From Triatoma infestans (taxonomy: Eukaryota; Arthropoda; Insecta; Hemiptera; Reduviidae): a stretch of 64,000 nt of DNA. The stretch lies in assembly GCA_011037195.1 (NCBI GenBank), contig JAAEAF010003069.1:49211-113210 (forward strand), in the 5' to 3' direction. Positions 24,091 to 36,700 of this stretch are shown one piece after another. Under the pieces are notes generated by a model. The model had not been told where the DNA came from and did no database searches. It saw only the letters and a list, made by a program, of their open reading frames with translations. The position numbers were made by a program, and so were the translations under genes. The first letter of the stretch is position 1; each line of letters opens with the position of its first letter.

Positions 24091-25311
24091 ACTTTATCTA
24101 AATTGAAGAATTATCTAACTGATTATTTAAACGATCGAGTATGGAATGATAAGTCTGATAAAGTAAGAAATTATTTAAAAAGAAAAGATAAAAGTATATA
24201 AGTTATTTGAAAAATAAAGATAAAAATAAGATAAAATCTAAGATTATTTAGTAGTACATTCCATTTTTAGAACTGTATTTAGTAGTAAAAATCTGGTGTG
24301 AAAACTCATCGACTTTCTCTTTACTCTGTTAACCTATATAAATAACAATTTTCTTATATACAATTTTTAAATATTTGCCCTAACATGAATTTAGGGTGAT
24401 AGGGGTATACGTACCTACCAACTAAGCTTGACAAATAGAGAAGTGACTGTAGATATATTCTAGCTCGGTAGAGCGTGCCAAAAACATTGACACAACGGCA
24501 TATAACATTTAAAATTTAACGCTCCAAATTCCGATCAAAATCAATTTTTTATTTTTTTAATATTAAAAAAAAAGTGATACGTTTATATCTGTGCAATTAG
24601 CAAACCAAGTTTTCACGGCAGCAAGAAAATCGCGGTAAAGTTTTCACGAAAATTCCAAAAAACTCAAAAACCTTTTCTGTTAGATCGCGGTAAATCCGAG
24701 TTTCTTCAAATAGAAATTATGTTAAATAGTAAAAGTATATTATATTATAATCAATTTCTGAAAAATTGTTTTTAGGTGCTTCTGAGGAATCTGTAACGTT
24801 AAAATTGATATGAGTTTGATTATTATTGGCTCTCTACAATGTAATCATTCTCAACCTACCTCTGTTAGTAGGTTGGCACTTGTCCCCTCCCCCCTCCCCA
24901 AAAACTATTTATGTTAGCACATATAAGCAAAATTTGACATTTAAAGAAAATTTGTCATTTTCTATACATATAACTTTATTAAGAGGAATAAGAGATTATC
25001 GTGTGAGAGATTTTGTGATTAAAGTATTGCAAATAATATTAGTTATTAACATTAATATACCTGAGCTAGTACAAAGTAGAGAATTGTTATTATTCGAAAA
25101 ATGTGTCCCAATTTTTTGTGTGGCCGAGTCTAAACCTATATTATATAATTTTCTCATTTAACTTTTTTAATTATTTTTTAACCAAACGCTGAAGAAACAT
25201 TAAAATTTATGTGAGGCGGCTCAGGTGCCCCAAAATTTCTTCGTAATCAACATTATTTTTATCTTTGTAATGAAATTATTAATTTGACAGTTAATTATTA
25301 TGCCATGACCC

Positions 25312-25460
25312 TGAGATGAAGAATCTCATGCTTTACCGACTGAGTTAGCCGGGGTTGTTTAGTTACACTAAATCCTAAAAGAACTATTTATTTATGTAAA
25401 AAAAAAAAGGAATTCAGCTAGTTGCTTCGTTTTTTATTAATATATTTGGAATCATTGCTT
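25312..25460 (-). repeat. Partial duplicate of the tRNA-Lys-like locus and its 5' flank
   Basis: The segment CATGACCCTGAGATGAAG ... TAGCCGGGGTTGTTTAGTTA, and the AACTATTTATTTATGTA flank after it, match 26490-26600 almost base for base in the same orientation. Here the T arm and 3' half of the acceptor stem are absent, so this copy is truncated. Confidence 0.7.
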
Positions 25461-25532
25461 TCATTAATGCAAAGACGTTATTTTATTTGGAATCATTACT
25501 TTCAATAATGCAAAGACGTTATTGTCAATAGC
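25448..25532. repeat. Two-copy tandem repeat of about 40 bp
   Basis: TTTGGAATCATTGCTTTCAT ... GCAAAGACGTTATT occurs twice in direct succession with a few substitutions (GCTTTCATTAATG versus ACTTTCAATAATG). Confidence 0.7.
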
Positions 25533-26466
25533 CTTTAAGTTGGCGACATCTCTATTTTCGCTCCAGTCTCGCATAGCAGCAGGGATTGAGCATCCGCCTC
25601 CACACCATCTAACTAATTTCGGGCGTACCCGACGCCTCGAAGAGTGCGACCTTTAGAAGGAGCTTCCTCGGTATGGAGTTATGCTCATCCTAGATACAAG
25701 TCCCGCCCTCTGAGACTACCAGTCTTTATAAATCGGACGAAGTCACAATCTCGTACAAATCCATCACCTCCGCATTAGGTCTTATACGACAAGGCGCGTT
25801 TGCCGGATCAAAAACTACTCCGAAAATCCGCCTTAATATTTTCCTTGAAAACTAAATGAAAAAAATTACACCTGATTTTGAAAAGGCTGAAGTATCATTC
25901 TGATCCTGAACAAGGACGCCCTTTTGAAACAAACATAAGCTGATGAGATTTTTAGATTATATCAATTTTATAAGTGAAAATTAGGTGATGGCTATATAAT
26001 CAAGCTACTAAATCAAGTTGCTGCCAAAAAAATTTGTATGAAAATGTTAAAAAACATTTTTGTTTAATGAAAACTTCCAGCCCAATCAAAAGTACAATTT
26101 TTAGAATTACTGACTTAGATTTAGGTGAAGAAATTCTATAGAGGAAACTGTTCTATTTTTTTTTTTTTAATCAAGAAGTAGTCTAAAAAAACAACATATT
26201 TTTCACAAAAATGTCGAATATTGAAAATGTTTTATTGGTGTTTAAACTATGTATTTTTAATATGCGCTCTAATTCGGAAACCCTCCATTTACAGATGTCA
26301 TGCACCCCCCAAAACCCTCACTTGTTGTGACGGTTTTCTAATGTCGCTTTTCGCGATCGATTGATTTTTACCGAATAGGTCCCGGCAATAAACATTTTAC
26401 ATGTTAAAATTAAGAATGTTAATAAAATATTTGAGAAGATTAAATGTATAGTTCTTGAAAAAAAAA

Positions 26467-26538
26467 ACGCCCAACATGGAGCTTGAACCCATGACCCTGA
26501 GATGAAGAATCTCATGCTCTACGACTGAGTTAGCCGGG
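26467..26538 (-). tRNA. tRNA-Lys(CTT)-like sequence, probably a pseudogene
   Basis: On the minus strand a 72-nt cloverleaf can be drawn: acceptor 5' CCCCGGC with 3' GTTGGGC, D arm with AACTCAGTCGTAGAGC, anticodon stem TGAGA/TCTCA around the loop TTCTTCA (anticodon CTT, lysine), and a T arm with GGGTTCAAGC. A run of six or more T follows at once, as expected for RNA polymerase III termination. Defects are a C:C mismatch at the first acceptor pair, an A:C mismatch in the D stem, one base missing in the D loop, C instead of a purine after the anticodon, and G:U at the closing pair of the T stem. These suggest a decayed gene. Confidence 0.5.
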
Positions 26539-27752
26539 GTTGTTTAGTTATACTAAATCCTAAAAGAACTATTTATTTATGTAGAGAAAAAAGTAATTCA
26601 GCTTCGTTTTTTATTAATATATTTAGAATCATTACCTTCAATTTTGTAGTAGTTTTAAGTTTTTGACTTTACATAATTTATTGGAACATTTGAAATATGT
26701 TTTTCTAAATATCTGGCAGAATTGTTGAAATGTTACCAAATACGTATTTCAAGTAAGACTATTTGATTTATCAAAATAATTTGACAGATCTTCATGTCTT
26801 GCTAACGTATTGTGTTGTTGAATCCTTCAACAGAAACAAATCTTTTCAATACCATTTTCTTAATAGCATTATCATAGGATTTAATATTCTCATGATAATA
26901 ACTCTCAAGAAATTAATGTACAATGAAGTTGAATTAGCACTAGCTAGGCCGCTAATAATTAGAAAATTATTTCCTCAGTATCTGTTCAAGGAACTGTTTA
27001 AAGTAATTTCGCTTTAGAATGTGTACTATTTTGTTAGCTATTTTCAGTCAAATAAGTACATATATTTTAAAAAATTAATAAATAAATAAATAAATACTAA
27101 CTTACTAAGAACATTTATTTTACAAAATTAAACAAAAAAGTATATATATATATATTTATATCACATAAACAATCATAAACGAAGGAAAGTTGACTTATTC
27201 ATGAATAACGAGCATCACATTTTATAAACACTTCGGCATTAGAGATATTTTAATGCAATTGTAAATGTATTAACATAAAAGAGAATAACAAAACTGATTA
27301 AGGATCTATGTGAAAATAGTACACTAATACAGGTGGAAAAGAAAATTAAATTTGGTAAATTTTTGTAACCTGTCTAAAAAGAAAACAACAAAAAATCTGC
27401 TTATCTTTCTTCCCTCTTCTTAATGCTTCTTGAAGATCATTTATGTATATATTACAGAATGCCCCTTGCCCTTCTTTCTTAATCATAACCTTTTTTTTTC
27501 CTAATGAATAACGATTCATTATTAATTTTTTCCACTAAAATATCTCATTTTTCATTAGTGCGTGACTGTTATTTGTATGTAAAGAATGTAGTTTTGTTTT
27601 GCTTCATAATAATATTGTGACGGGGACTTGCGACGACGGTGGTAAGTTGAAGTCGGCAGTGTTCGCAGAACCTTTCTAGCCCGATGTCCTTCACTCTGCG
27701 ACGAGACTTTTGTAATGACTTTTGCGAGTACAGGTGAAAGGACGACTGCTCG
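26539..27752. other. Intergenic/3' flank of CNOT2
   Basis: AT-rich, with an AT dinucleotide run near 27141 and a TTTATT (AATAAA on minus) at about 27115 that could serve CNOT2. A second, closer poly(A) signal was not seen. No coding sequence recognised. Confidence 0.4.
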
Positions 27753-30700
27753 TCATACGCTGTGGTATAATGTAGGCATAGAAGGTTGATTTTCAAGCTT
27801 GGAATAGTCAAGGTAAAACTCCTTGGCTACCTTCCGCCAATTCTGAGCGTCAAAAAAGTAGTAAGTGCCTCTTTCGTAGGTGGAAGTTTTCTCAATAACA
27901 CCACAACCGGGTGCCTGCGTTATCCAAACTTTTTCTTCCATATGATACCGCCATTCCCTGCTATACCTGGAATAATCATTAACAACATAAACACACAAAA
28001 TTATTGCACCAATATTTTTTCGAAGAAAAATCTATGAAACCTTAAATATATCGTGGACAACTTACACTAATAGTCTTTTACAAGTGTTATTACAGAAAGC
28101 AGATAAGGTTCATCGTCCCACTAACATACCGGGTGCATGGTTATTCATACATTAAAAGCTGGGATTGCTCGCCCACATTACTTTCGGTCAGACAGGCAAC
28201 TAGCTACTAACTACTTTTTATGGCATATTATTATTACTATATCAATATTATTATTACTGTTGGTTTCTCGTACATAGATCGTATAGAATTTTCGAAAGTG
28301 TGTTTTCAAATTTAAGGGAAGAGCACCAAAAAAACATATTAAGATATTTCTTATAAAGATATAATTCTTGCGCAAACCGGGTTGCTTTATAACCTTCGCG
28401 AATAAGCACCCATGATCTCCGACAGATAAATTACCTACATCCAATCTTTATCTTACGGTTAGAGTTAGTATTTTCAATCTCTGTTCAATCTTATAAATTG
28501 AATCTGCAAAAAAGTCGATTGTAGTGGCAGTGCTCATCGATCAAGACATATACACGCCATCCTTGGCAGCCTTAAGACTCCAAAACCTGACAGCTAACCA
28601 AGCAACTCAGTGAACTTTCACGGTTGTTTCCACCAAAAATATATGTTACAATGAAACAGAATTTTTTCATTTCAACTTTTTTTTTTTATTCTTAAAGTAT
28701 TAATTAAGCCAATTTCTGTTTTGTTTAACATGAAGCTGTGTTGGAATTAAAATTTCATTGATTTTTCTTGAATAAAATAGGATGTAAATAATTCATATTG
28801 TGTATTAAACAATAAAAGCATTTAAAACAACTTAAAATAAAATACTCACAGTTCTGCTGCTGCTGCTAATTGTAACATGTCACCCGCATTTGTATAATAC
28901 ATAAAGAACAGCAGATCTTCTTTGTACCTTGTCAGTTTCAGCTGAGCCAGTTTATCCCTGCATAAAAAAAATGCATATAAGTAGTAAGAGAATTTAGAAA
29001 TGAACTGATGAGAATCATTCATATGAGTTTCTCTTACTAGAATTCACAGAGACTCATTTTCTTTAAATTTGAAATTTCTGCCAAATGTTTCTGTTTTCTA
29101 TTGTAGCCCTAAAGAAGTGAACGTATTTCACGAAATATTAGTCTATTAACTCATTTCCAATTGATAAATCTTCTTTAAGCTTTAACTTTTAACACTTTCA
29201 AATTGATCTTAACATAAAACGTGTTTCGTACACACGCTATGTACGAATTGTGGAAATAGAATCTTACATTTTGATGCAATTTAGAGCGAAACCTATGATC
29301 ACATCATCCTTAGCAACCTTTCTAAAATCAACTTTCATGAAAAAAAAAACCTCATGATGAGGTATATAAATTATATTATGGAGTAAATACATCAAGTTAT
29401 TGTGGTGGTTGGTTCCGCAGAGCTGGAAAGCATCAGAGACATTTTCCGTGATAGCCTGAGTCTTTTGTGGTCAATCGACGGTTGTTCGGGCGTTCGCCCA
29501 TCATCAGGATGTTTTTGTTAAACGGTGTCATAACATAGACTTGCATAGAGCAAATGTATTTATTTGGATTTGAAAATGTAAATGTATTTGAGTGTATCAA
29601 CTTTTTTGCTCTGTGCAAGTCTATGTTATGAAACTGTCTAACAAAAACATCCTGATGATGGGCGAACGCCCGAAACGGGTCATGTCCACAAAAAGAAGCA
29701 GGCTAACACGGAAAATGTCACTGCTAATACGTATATCAAGTTTAAAGGAAATGGTTGGTGCCATTTCCATGAAAATGACTAAAAACAGAAAAAAACATTC
29801 AGAAGAGTTGCGATTCCGGATTCCCTGGTGATACACGTTATAAAATATTTATCATAATGATTTATGCTGTCTAGACACACAGTTAAACATAAATACATCA
29901 CACACCCACACGAAGAGAAGGGAAAAGGATCATTATCTTCATTCATAAGTGATCTTAATGACATTCACTTATGACAAAACCTCAATTTACAAAAACTGAT
30001 GCGATCGCATCCTTTTTCAGTAATAAATATAAAATTCAGATCACCAATACAGATGACTAAATAATCACAAATTTTAATATTAATGCTAAATAACTATTGT
30101 ATGCAAGGGAGTTGCTGGCGAGACACTACTTCCGTCACAATTATATATAAGTATCATATATTAATGCATAAATTACAAACCTTATACTGTGGTTGATGAT
30201 GTACTCAGGAGGAACATGATAATCTATATCTTGAGCTCGGCAAGGTGTTTCTGCCCACGGTCCGCCAAACGTAGGATACAGATTGTCTTGAGAATTAAGG
30301 TTCAGCCCTAGCGCAGTCAGATCTTGACCCAGCGCTAATGAAACAAGATTAGGATCTGTTTCCGCCGCTCGAATGAACGTTAGAAGACCTACCATTCCAA
30401 ATTGGTCTTTTACCATGGAATTGGGGATGTTAGTAACTTTACCTAAATAAATAAGAAAAAAAACTTTGTGAATGATCCTGAGTAAAACAACTACCATTAA
30501 TATGATGTAAATAGGCTAAACACCTATTTCTAAATAAAATGTGCTTTACAATTTCTTAAAATTTTAAATTACTGTATAATCCATTTTTGTACTAAAAAGA
30601 TGTTCCCTGAGGGTAATATATGTTTAATAAATTAGAAATTTTGGGAAATAAATTATGAATCTAAAATCCTCTTTATAAATAATAAATTATTCTTTGGCAT

Positions 30701-33700
30701 TGCTTTTTTTTTACATTAATCGCTTTTAGTAATAATATATTAAAAAAGAAATCTAATTCACTTAATTTGGAGATAAACCTATGAATCCTCTTCTAAGCAT
30801 TCGTCTGCGAAATTTGAGTGTCAAATGCATACATTGAGAAGCAATCGGAGGAGGAACACATTGCCAGCCCTGTTTCAGAATTCATTTCTATTCTAAATTC
30901 TATTTAAGAAGTTTTAAATATTTCAGCATAAGATTTTCATTTAAAACTAAAAAAAAAAAAGCAACAGAAAAAATAATAATTCTAATATAATAATAAACAA
31001 TTCATAATTTAATAAAAACGATATTCTGTATAAAGAAACGCACTTCCTATAATCGAAAAGTGTTTAATTAGACATTTTATTATAGAACTGGTAAAAGCCT
31101 TCAATTTGTACTTTCCTAAAAGTAGAGATGAAGCAAAAGTCTAATCTCAAAGTTGTACTTTCCAGAAAAACAAAGCTTGATCTGAATTTAATTTTTATAA
31201 ACACTGGTGAGAAACTACAGTACTATAATTCTGATTGTGATTTCTTGTGTTTCATTATACAATTTTTCCCCCAAGTTTCAAGTTTTGAACCACAAACTAA
31301 CTGGTTATATTATTAAACAGTGGTTAACTGTTATATTAAATATACTTTAATTAGTGGTTGACAGAGGTGCAGTCATTGAAATGGCATTAAAAGTGATAGA
31401 TGGGGCAGGTGTTCGTGTAGTGATTGTGAGCATGGATTAGTAACTGGGAGGTTCCCAGTTCGAGTACCGCGTGAAATTGCTAAATTTTATAAAGTTGATA
31501 AAAAAATATTAATAGTAAATTAAGTACTTCCGCCCCCGTCCATGACACCTATAATTTGATAGTTGAACGTTAAGCCCGGCTGAAAAAGAGACAGACCTAA
31601 AAGCGTTAAGTACATAGCGTTTAAGAAAAATCGTGGCAGTAGCAAAACTGTACTTTCATTGACAATTTTCGAATGAAACTTTTGGAGATACCAATGGAAA
31701 TGTGAAGTTTAAAAGGCTAAACCTAATATGAGAAGCGACCTTTATTGAGGGCCGTGTGTTAAAAGCACGAATTTTCGTTACCAAGTTCGCTGCTAATTAA
31801 AACTCACTTCACAATGTTAAGGCAATGGTGTGTGAGCGCAAATAGGAATCGAATTCTGTATTCTCACACCAAGTAAAATTCTTGCCACTAGCTATGCGCG
31901 AGTGCATGAAACTTATACCTCTGCAAATTTTCTTCTTCCATTCGCTAGAAGCAAGTTTTTAATACTAAGTGGACTTTAGTATTAAAGGTACATTTCCGTG
32001 AGCTCAATTTCTAAAATATGCCCCGAATGCAATACTTCTCCAACAGAAGTAGGTGGAAGTCAATTATAACCAGCTTGCCATGGAAAATGACAGAGAAATA
32101 ATAGGTTTGTTAGGCTTTTATTTTAATTGCACAATGAACTTAGGCCATTTTGCTAACCTCTTCAACTATGAAATTATTAGGAGATAGATCTATCACTAAC
32201 AGCACATTAAATTTTTTCATTCCAAATATGTTTGATTTTTTCACATTTTGTATCTGTATTTTTCCCATTTTTCATATATGGTCAAAATTAAAGCTGTAAC
32301 ACAATACATGACAATTTTCGAAACAGTGAATTTAAGTGAATGCTATAAATCATATTCACCAGAAATACTATGTACAATGTAACTTTTCAAAAACTGAAAA
32401 TAAAAGTTTATTCATGACTTAACTGCTAAAGATAAACACAATTTTAATCCCGATGTTTTGGACTTACAATACATACCGTCCGGCGAAGTCTGTATTCCTC
32501 TCTTAACTTGAGCTTGCTTCGATCCCGTCGACTGGTCTTGATGTGGCCCACTACCTCCTTGGGAAGCTGAACCTCCGAGTCTATTCGATTGTTGTTGATC
32601 ATTGCCACTTCCGGTTCCAATACCAGCGCCTGTATTTCCTGTTGTTCCCTCACTCCCAACACCTCCACTGCCAGATCCTATGCCCGACTTATCACCTCCA
32701 CTACCATTTCCTCCGACACCACTAGGACCTCCCGTACTATTACCACTGCCAGCACCTCCTGTCCCTGTTCCACCTTCACTACCCGTACCAGGAAGCGCAG
32801 GAAAATCTTCCGAAGACATGGTAAACTCACTAGATTCCGCCGTTGGTTGTTTAACCATACCAACTGCAATGAAAGCATTTTTTTATTTATTTATTTATTT
32901 TTTTTTTTTTTTGAGAAATTTACTATCAAAACTGAAATATTAACACAAAATTTAACTAATAAAACAAACAATGTAACAAATCCTGGGACTTAGTTTTAAA
33001 AACATCAAAATAAAATTTGAGATCATTAGAGTATAATAGTAATGTGCATGAATTCAGTACTCTTGAAAATGTTAGAAATGCACATTCTATAAAACATTTC
33101 ATACTGTTAATCGTTCTTGAGTGAAGTTCAGTTCAATAAGTGTAATATAAAATGTTTATTATAGAACTGAAGACTTGTCATTATAACATTATGCATGATT
33201 ATTCAGATTCGTGAGGTTCAGCCAGACGTAAAAAAACAAGATAAATTCCTGCCAGGGAAATTCCTACTTCGATAAATTGATTATCTTATTCAAGGCAAAA
33301 ATGTATTCTGCGTGCGTAGTGTGCAAAGTGTAATGTAGGTTTGTATATAACTGTGACTAATGATGTTGCTGTACGTTTCACAGGCCTCTCTCAGGCATCG
33401 TTGGATCCCTTACTGGCACTGCGGTTTAAGGAGATACCTCTACGCCAGAGCTCTTTCGTAGAATTTGTGGTATGGAGGAAGAACACACCCATCCATATTA
33501 TGATAAATGCTTGGGTTTTAAGAAATTAGGTTCAGGAACTTTGTTCGGAACGGGATGTCTGTGGCCATTTCACTTTAAGGATATATGCTCCGATTTGTAC
33601 GGACTTTGGTGACTTTTCTTAGTTGGGTTAAATCCGGCACTGGATTTTTGTTCTACGTAGACCCAGTTTGTTGTTGATTTTCTTGGTGGTAGCTGAATGG

Positions 33701-36700
33701 GCCCAGAGGGGCTTGGATAGCTTAAGGTTTGGTTCCTCCCCACAGATGAATTATAGTAATGCCTATTTTTTCAGGGGGATTTATGTTCCACTACCGATTT
33801 GGTGGATTTCTTAGTGTAATCGCCTCTGTTCAGGTCAACTTTATAGCTAACGTGGGTTAAGGTCAGGGTTAGAAATGGATAGCATGGTAATTCATGAATT
33901 ATGTAAAACTAGAATGATAGCCTTCTTGGCGTTTAAGAAACGAAAAGTGGCTAAGGCCGAAATTAGCTAAAATTGTGAGTGGAACATGAAAATAATTGTA
34001 TTTCATTCTTTAGTGAAGAAATTCTTAGGCCATGAATCAAACCTAATTCTTTTCTAATATCTTGCCTCTAAACTAATAAGCTACCACTAGCATAAATTAG
34101 TGTGGCGGAATCAATCATCCTACTTAAAAATGTAATTTTTGTGTGGGTGTGGCCCTATTGGACCGAGCCAATTAGCCAAAATGTAAAATAACTGATATTA
34201 ATAATGCATAATTACCATAAGGCTGTTTGCCTGCGGGTAGTGTACTTGGTTGAGGTAGAGATTCCCCTTGACCTCCTCTATTCGTAAGCGAAGGGAATTC
34301 TGATAAGTCCAAAAGTGGAGGTGTGCTTCCCGCAGCTGTGGTATGATCGGAAGCATTACCTGCTGAACCTGAACTTGCAGATGCTGCTGCCGCAGTGAAA
34401 ACATGGAAATTTGTGAGGCCACTGCTTCCACTTCCACCGCCACCACTACCACCTCCTCCAGTCGCTGAACTCACATAACTCCTGCTGGCAGCGGCCGCAG
34501 CAGCTGCTGCCATACCAAAGTTCGCCATTGAACTCATAGAGCCAGAACTCCTACATGAAACAAAAGAAAATTTCTATTTATACATCTCATACAAAACCAT
34601 GAACCAAATGAATCAATCATCACCACACCTCCACTTTTCGTGACCGGAACATATCATTGTATTATCTCAAAATATTCAGGACGTTGTTAAAAAAGGGGAA
34701 AAAATGTTTCAAAATTTATTTCAGATCAAATTAATAACACGATACATTACTACAATAAAAATAAACCAAAAACATTAAAAACTTTATTGAATATGTAGTT
34801 GAGTGCGCAATGCTGGGTAACATCTGTGATTTTATCCGTCGTAGCATGGCTTTATTTATTGGTTCTGACCGGTTTCAGATTCCAAAATATTCATCGTCAG
34901 CGTTTGGCTCAATCAATTCGTATAGAGATAAAAAGATGACTTCAACTTAAAGCAATTAAGTTAAAGTCATCTCTTTATACGAAATGATTAAGGTATACTG
35001 TGATAATGGACGAAAATCTGAAAGCGGTCAGAACCAATAAAATGAAGCATTCTCCAAAGGATACAATCACAGATAAAAAAAATGTATTGTTTGATATACA
35101 TCATTTAAGCTTTTGGTATTCTTGCAAATTTAAGGATTAGCAGTTTATCTTGAATATGATATCAAAAAAATTAATTTTTTTGTTTAAGTAGAATCTAAAA
35201 ATAGTGAAGGGTAATACTTCAGACTTAGAAACTCAAATCTATTTCTTTTACAAACCTTTCTTTAAATAGTTACCCTAATAAACATTTACCGAAGTTTTCG
35301 TGTGAATTTTACATGATGTTAAACACTAAAAGACTCTTATCTTACTACAGTTCTCAAATTTTCTTCAAGCTCACTATTTTAAGAATTCAACCTAATTATC
35401 CTGATGTTATGTAGGTGTGGACCCGCACAATTTATCTAAAAAGGCCTCTAAGCGCAACATCATTAGAGGCTTCAAAGTTTAGGTCAAGTCATTCATTTTC
35501 ATTTGTTTAGGTCAACATTCACAGACGACTTTTACTGCAATTACAATTATTACTATTTTAAGTGATATTCCTTAATCTTACAATGTTTTCTAAATATTTT
35601 GATGTGCTTGCATTACACATAAATAAAGGGGGGGGGCGGTTTATACTTATTTACTAGATTTTGACTGTACTATGCAGCAGCGCCTGCTGTCGCAACCCCT
35701 TAGCTTACAAGTGTAATTCACAGATAACCCAAAACTTCCTTAAAATCAATTTTTCCGGAAAAATGTTTTATATTAAAGTGATATGTTTATATATCTTGAA
35801 TGACATATACCGAACTTAGAAAAAGGGTCGGAGCCAAATTGCGAAAAACTGAAAAACCCTATGATCAGTAAAATACACTTCCAATTGATGGATTTTGACA
35901 GTAATATTACTGTCAGTTGCGGCTGTCGAAATATGAATTATTCCTAAGCGGAATATCAAATTGTGTTTCCTGTGATTTTTCGGTGTCCTAGTTTTTATGG
36001 CGTATGGTTTTAGACTATAAAAACATTTGTTCGTACTCAGAAAAACTCAAAACATGTACTTCCGGAGAATACTAAATGTCCAAAATTTGGAAAATCGCAA
36101 TAGTTCCTCTTTTAGTAGTAATGGAGGAGGTTAGAGAAAATATCTGGTATGAAACTCTTGCATTCCCTTATATCATATATCAACTTCTAATTGACAAATA
36201 TTTTTAAAATAGCTTTTTCAGACACGTTAAATCTTTTGGTATTAATATACGAAGAAAAATTTAATTTGAAAATACTACACTAGGTATATATAGCTCATTG
36301 TACATTATATTAGAATGCACTTATGGTTAGCCACTCTTTCCTCACAAACCTCCACAGTCAATTTGTTTTTGAAAAATATTTAAAACAAAAATGAAGATCT
36401 ATAATTTGTATAATCTTCTTCTTTCTTGGCTCTACGGTTCACGCAGGACCTTGGCCTCCTCAATTACTCGCTGCCATTCCTCTCTCACCTCCGCAATCCT
36501 TCTCCACCTTCTTATTCCGATGCTTCTCAGTCGGACTCCACTTCATCCAACCAACGAAGTCTCGGTCTTCCTCTTCTTCTAGCCCCTCCAGGGTGACCAG
36601 CCCACATTTTCTTGGGAATTCTTGCATTTTCCATTCTTTCCAAATGTTCAAACCATTTAATTATAATTTGTATAATAAGTAAGTTAAAATTAAAGCAATT

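Larger units (their letters stand above)
24091..26466. other. Intergenic DNA between DRAM 5' end and CNOT2 3' end
   Basis: No gene recognised. A TCTGGTGTGAAAAC block of the dispersed repeat family is at 24292. A GC-richer block lies at 25540-25810 without recognisable coding sequence. A plus-strand frame of 111 codons at 24826-25161 shows no domain. The DRAM promoter should lie just right of 24090. Confidence 0.5.

Noticed and set aside
24826..25161. 111-codon plus-strand frame between DRAM and the tRNA-like locus
   Set aside because: AT-driven composition, no domain, no splice context and no homologous neighbour; likely random.
25540..25810. GC-richer block considered as an exon or rRNA fragment
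   Set aside because: No long frame, no splice-consistent coding segment and no recognisable rRNA core; left unassigned.
26318..26515. Minus-strand 65-codon frame with a hydrophobic segment
   Set aside because: It runs through the tRNA-Lys-like sequence and its T-rich flank; no protein family match.
32543..32993. Plus-strand Pro- and Ser/Thr-rich frames opposite CNOT2 exon 3
   Set aside because: They are antisense readings of the Gly/Ser-rich CNOT2 linker codons.
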